Assembly (NCBI GenBank): GCA_014238595.1
Contig: JABAAV010000015.1
Location: 14,076-21,878, forward strand
From: Myxococcales bacterium
Lineage (GTDB): Bacteria; Myxococcota_A; Polyangia; Haliangiales; J016
Length of the DNA stretch: 7,803 nucleotides
Reading direction: 5' to 3'
A model generated the notes under the pieces. That model was not told the DNA's origin. It was given only the letters and a program-made list of their open reading frames with translations, and ran no database searches. The position numbers and the translations under genes were made by a program. Below are positions 6,186 through 7,803 of this stretch, piece by piece (the first letter of the stretch is position 1; each line of letters starts with the position of its first letter).

Positions 6186-6901
6186 CGTTTTGCTTCCATG
6201 ATTTTAACGGCCAAAAGAAGAAAGAAATAAGTAACAGCCAAATGGTAAACCACATATTTCATATGAAGCACGCCATGCATAAAAGGGAAAAAGTTTTTAT
6301 GATGAAAACTTAAGCCTTCGAAGATAGTTCGTAACGGTTCATTTAATTGCTTCGATAGGTAATAAAAAGCAAGTAATGATGTGATCGTAACGGCACTAAT
6401 AATACCTGCAATCAACTGCTCTGACGCAATTGCTGTGGCAAACATCCCAATGGCTAAGGATGCTGCACTCAGAAGAACCAACCCTGAATAACCTACTAAT
6501 ATATGTGCGATGGAAATTTTACCTTGCATTAAAATAAGCAAAGGAAGGTATATGGTTAACGCTGTGATGATTAACAAAAAAGCTAAGGCAGATAAAAACT
6601 TGCCTAATACGATTTCAATATCACGTACAGGAGAAGTCTTAAGCAATACTAAAGTGCCACTATGACGTTCTTGGGCAATCAGTCGCATCGATAATAAGAC
6701 GGCAGCAATCATAGTCACGCCACTCGAAAAATAGAAAAACTGACTTAATACATCTTCTGAAAGACGTGGTCTTCCTCCTAATGCTTGGGTATAAAACAAC
6801 AAACCATCAATGAATAATACACTCGCACCGATAACATAGCCTAATGGAGATATGAGATATGACTTTAATTCTCGTTTAAAGATGATACTAATTGCATTCA
6901 T
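6176..6901 (-). CDS. ABC-2 type permease (GldF-like)
   Basis: This is a 241-residue integral membrane subunit of an ABC exporter-type complex. It has an amphipathic N-terminal start (IIFKRELKSYLISPLGYVIG), then about six hydrophobic segments near 17-38, 55-73, 100-122, 130-157, 160-182 and 216-234. The cytoplasmic loop after the second segment carries the family motif RLIAQERHSGTLVLLKTSPV (73-92) followed by VLGKF (98-102), which is diagnostic for ABC-2 permeases of the Gld/Nos type. It would pair with the ATPase encoded just upstream and the GldG-like protein just downstream. ATG 6901 overlaps the ATPase stop (ATGA), and AGGA sits 6 nt upstream, so the start is secure. Transported substrate is unknown. 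Confidence 0.9.
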   Translation of the reverse strand: MNAISIIFKRELKSYLISPLGYVIGASVLFIDGLLFYTQALGGRPRLSEDVLSQFFYFSSGVTMIAAVLLSMRLIAQERHSGTLVLLKTSPVRDIEIVLGKFLSALAFLLIITALTIYLPLLILMQGKISIAHILVGYSGLVLLSAASLAIGMFATAIASEQLIAGIISAVTITSLLAFYYLSKQLNEPLRTIFEGLSFHHKNFFPFMHGVLHMKYVVYHLAVTYFFLLLAVKIMEAKRWR

Positions 6902-7803
6902 GAGTTATCCTGTATGAGTTGAACAAAAATATTTTCCAATTGTTGTTCGATATTATTTATGCCTGTTATGCCATGTCCTGCATTGATAAGAGACTTACAT
7001 AACTGTGTACGTATATCTTCGGAAGATTCTATTTCAAAGGTCAATGATTCATCGATAATGCCGTTAAAGGTTGTGTTTTTGACAGCGTTTTGTTGATTGA
7101 TGAACTCAAGAATCGGTACATGTGGTGTATCGCTTGACGCTTTTGTCTCATGTGGCCGCACAGCAACAACTATTTTCTTGGAAATTCCTGAAGCGAGATC
7201 GGCTTCTGTGCCTTCATGAAGTAATTCTCCGTTGCTTAAAATGAGGAGTCGATCACAGGTTTCACTAATTTCAGTCAATACATGACTGGAAACTAATACC
7301 GTATGAATTTGTTTTAATTTTAAGATTATGTCTCGCATTTCTACAATTTGAACAGGATCAAGCCCTCGTGTAGGTTCATCGAGAATCAGAAGACGTGGTT
7401 TGTGAATCATAGCTTGTGCTAGGCCGATTCGCTGTTTGTATCCGTGTGATAATGTTTGGATATATCGGTGCGCGACATGAGTAGTATTGGTATCATAAAG
7501 AACCTCTTCGATGCGTGTGGGAATGTCCTGCTTAGACATCCCTCTAATCTCACCTGCAAACTTGAGGTACGATGAAACAGTCATGTTTGTATACAGTGGA
7601 GGAAGTTCAGGAAGGAACCCAACCATGTTACGCAAGGTATGAAGATTTTTCAGAGCATTCGTGTCATCGAGTATTATTTTTCCAGAAGACGGTAATAGAT
7701 CTCCGGCAAGAATGCGCAATGCAGTTGTCTTACCTGAACCATTTAAACCCACAAAACCAATACATTCACCTTCATGAATAGAAAAAGATAACGGTCCTAG
7801 GGC
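6898..7803 (-). CDS. ABC transporter ATP-binding subunit (GldA-like), 5'-truncated by window edge
   Basis: 301 residues are visible; the frame continues upstream through ALGPLSFSIHEGECIGFVGL to the window edge, so the GTG at 7752, inside the Walker A region, is not the start. Motifs in order, counted from the edge: Walker A GLNGSGKTT (19-27), a Q-loop region GFLPELPPLYTNMTV in which Glu stands where Gln is common (known for GldA/CcmA-like ATPases), signature LSHGYKQRIGLAQAM, Walker B RLLILDEPTRGLDP and H-loop VLVSSH. It is thus a complete, probably active nucleotide-binding domain. A C-terminal regulatory extension of about 95 residues is present, as in ABC-2 drug/Gld ATPases. It would hydrolyse ATP for the permease encoded next. 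Only the first residues and the promoter of the operon are outside the window. Confidence 0.93.
   Translation of the reverse strand, partial: ALGPLSFSIHEGECIGFVGLNGSGKTTALRILAGDLLPSSGKIILDDTNALKNLHTLRNMVGFLPELPPLYTNMTVSSYLKFAGEIRGMSKQDIPTRIEEVLYDTNTTHVAHRYIQTLSHGYKQRIGLAQAMIHKPRLLILDEPTRGLDPVQIVEMRDIILKLKQIHTVLVSSHVLTEISETCDRLLILSNGELLHEGTEADLASGISKKIVVAVRPHETKASSDTPHVPILEFINQQNAVKNTTFNGIIDESLTFEIESSEDIRTQLCKSLINAGHGITGINNIEQQLENIFVQLIQDNS

Overview
The window is an AT-rich stretch of a Gram-negative bacterial chromosome. It encodes a lipoprotein, a Sec-exported two-PDZ DegP/DegQ-type protease and a membrane ABC system. No rRNA, tRNA or other taxonomic marker is present. The stand-alone Urate_ox_N membrane protein, multi-domain cupredoxin lipoprotein and GldA/F/G-plus-DUF4340 operon are, from general knowledge, a mix seen in deltaproteobacteria-like lineages (Myxococcota, Bdellovibrionota and relatives). 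That assignment is inference and the species cannot be named. Genes are tightly packed with overlapping ends, and no mobile element, CRISPR array or integration scar is visible. The only stretches without genes are under 60 bases each.

Left block, plus strand (1-1421). The 3' part of a polytopic membrane protein of the Urate_ox_N type (cut by the window edge) overlaps by 20 bp a lipoprotein with a cupredoxin-like copper-ligand set (H153/H156, C190, H193, M196). The overlap suggests translational coupling and a shared membrane/redox role. The lipoprotein gene carries two very precise hairpins: a 12-bp stem just after the signal peptide and a 17-bp perfect stem in the middle. These are the most unusual features of the window.

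Right block, minus strand (1430-7803), read from right to left: ABC ATPase (cut by the right edge), ABC-2 permease, GldG-like auxiliary protein, DUF4340 protein, HtrA/DegQ serine protease, Hsp20 small heat-shock protein. The first four overlap by 4, 10 and 4 bp and form one clear operon for a Gld-type ABC complex, probably acting at the cytoplasmic membrane and periplasm. HtrA follows after 39 bp with its own strong AGGAGG ribosome-binding site and a TTG start. Hsp20 follows after about 56 bp that include a good candidate promoter, so the two protein-quality genes may be read both from the operon and, for hsp20, separately. The two blocks converge with only 8 bp between stop codons. A candidate terminator for the minus-strand transcript lies inside the 3' end of the lipoprotein gene.

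I see no clearly new system. The best leads are the paired perfect hairpins in the copper lipoprotein gene, the unusual short Hsp20, and the poorly understood membrane protein-cupredoxin and Gld/DUF4340 pairs.
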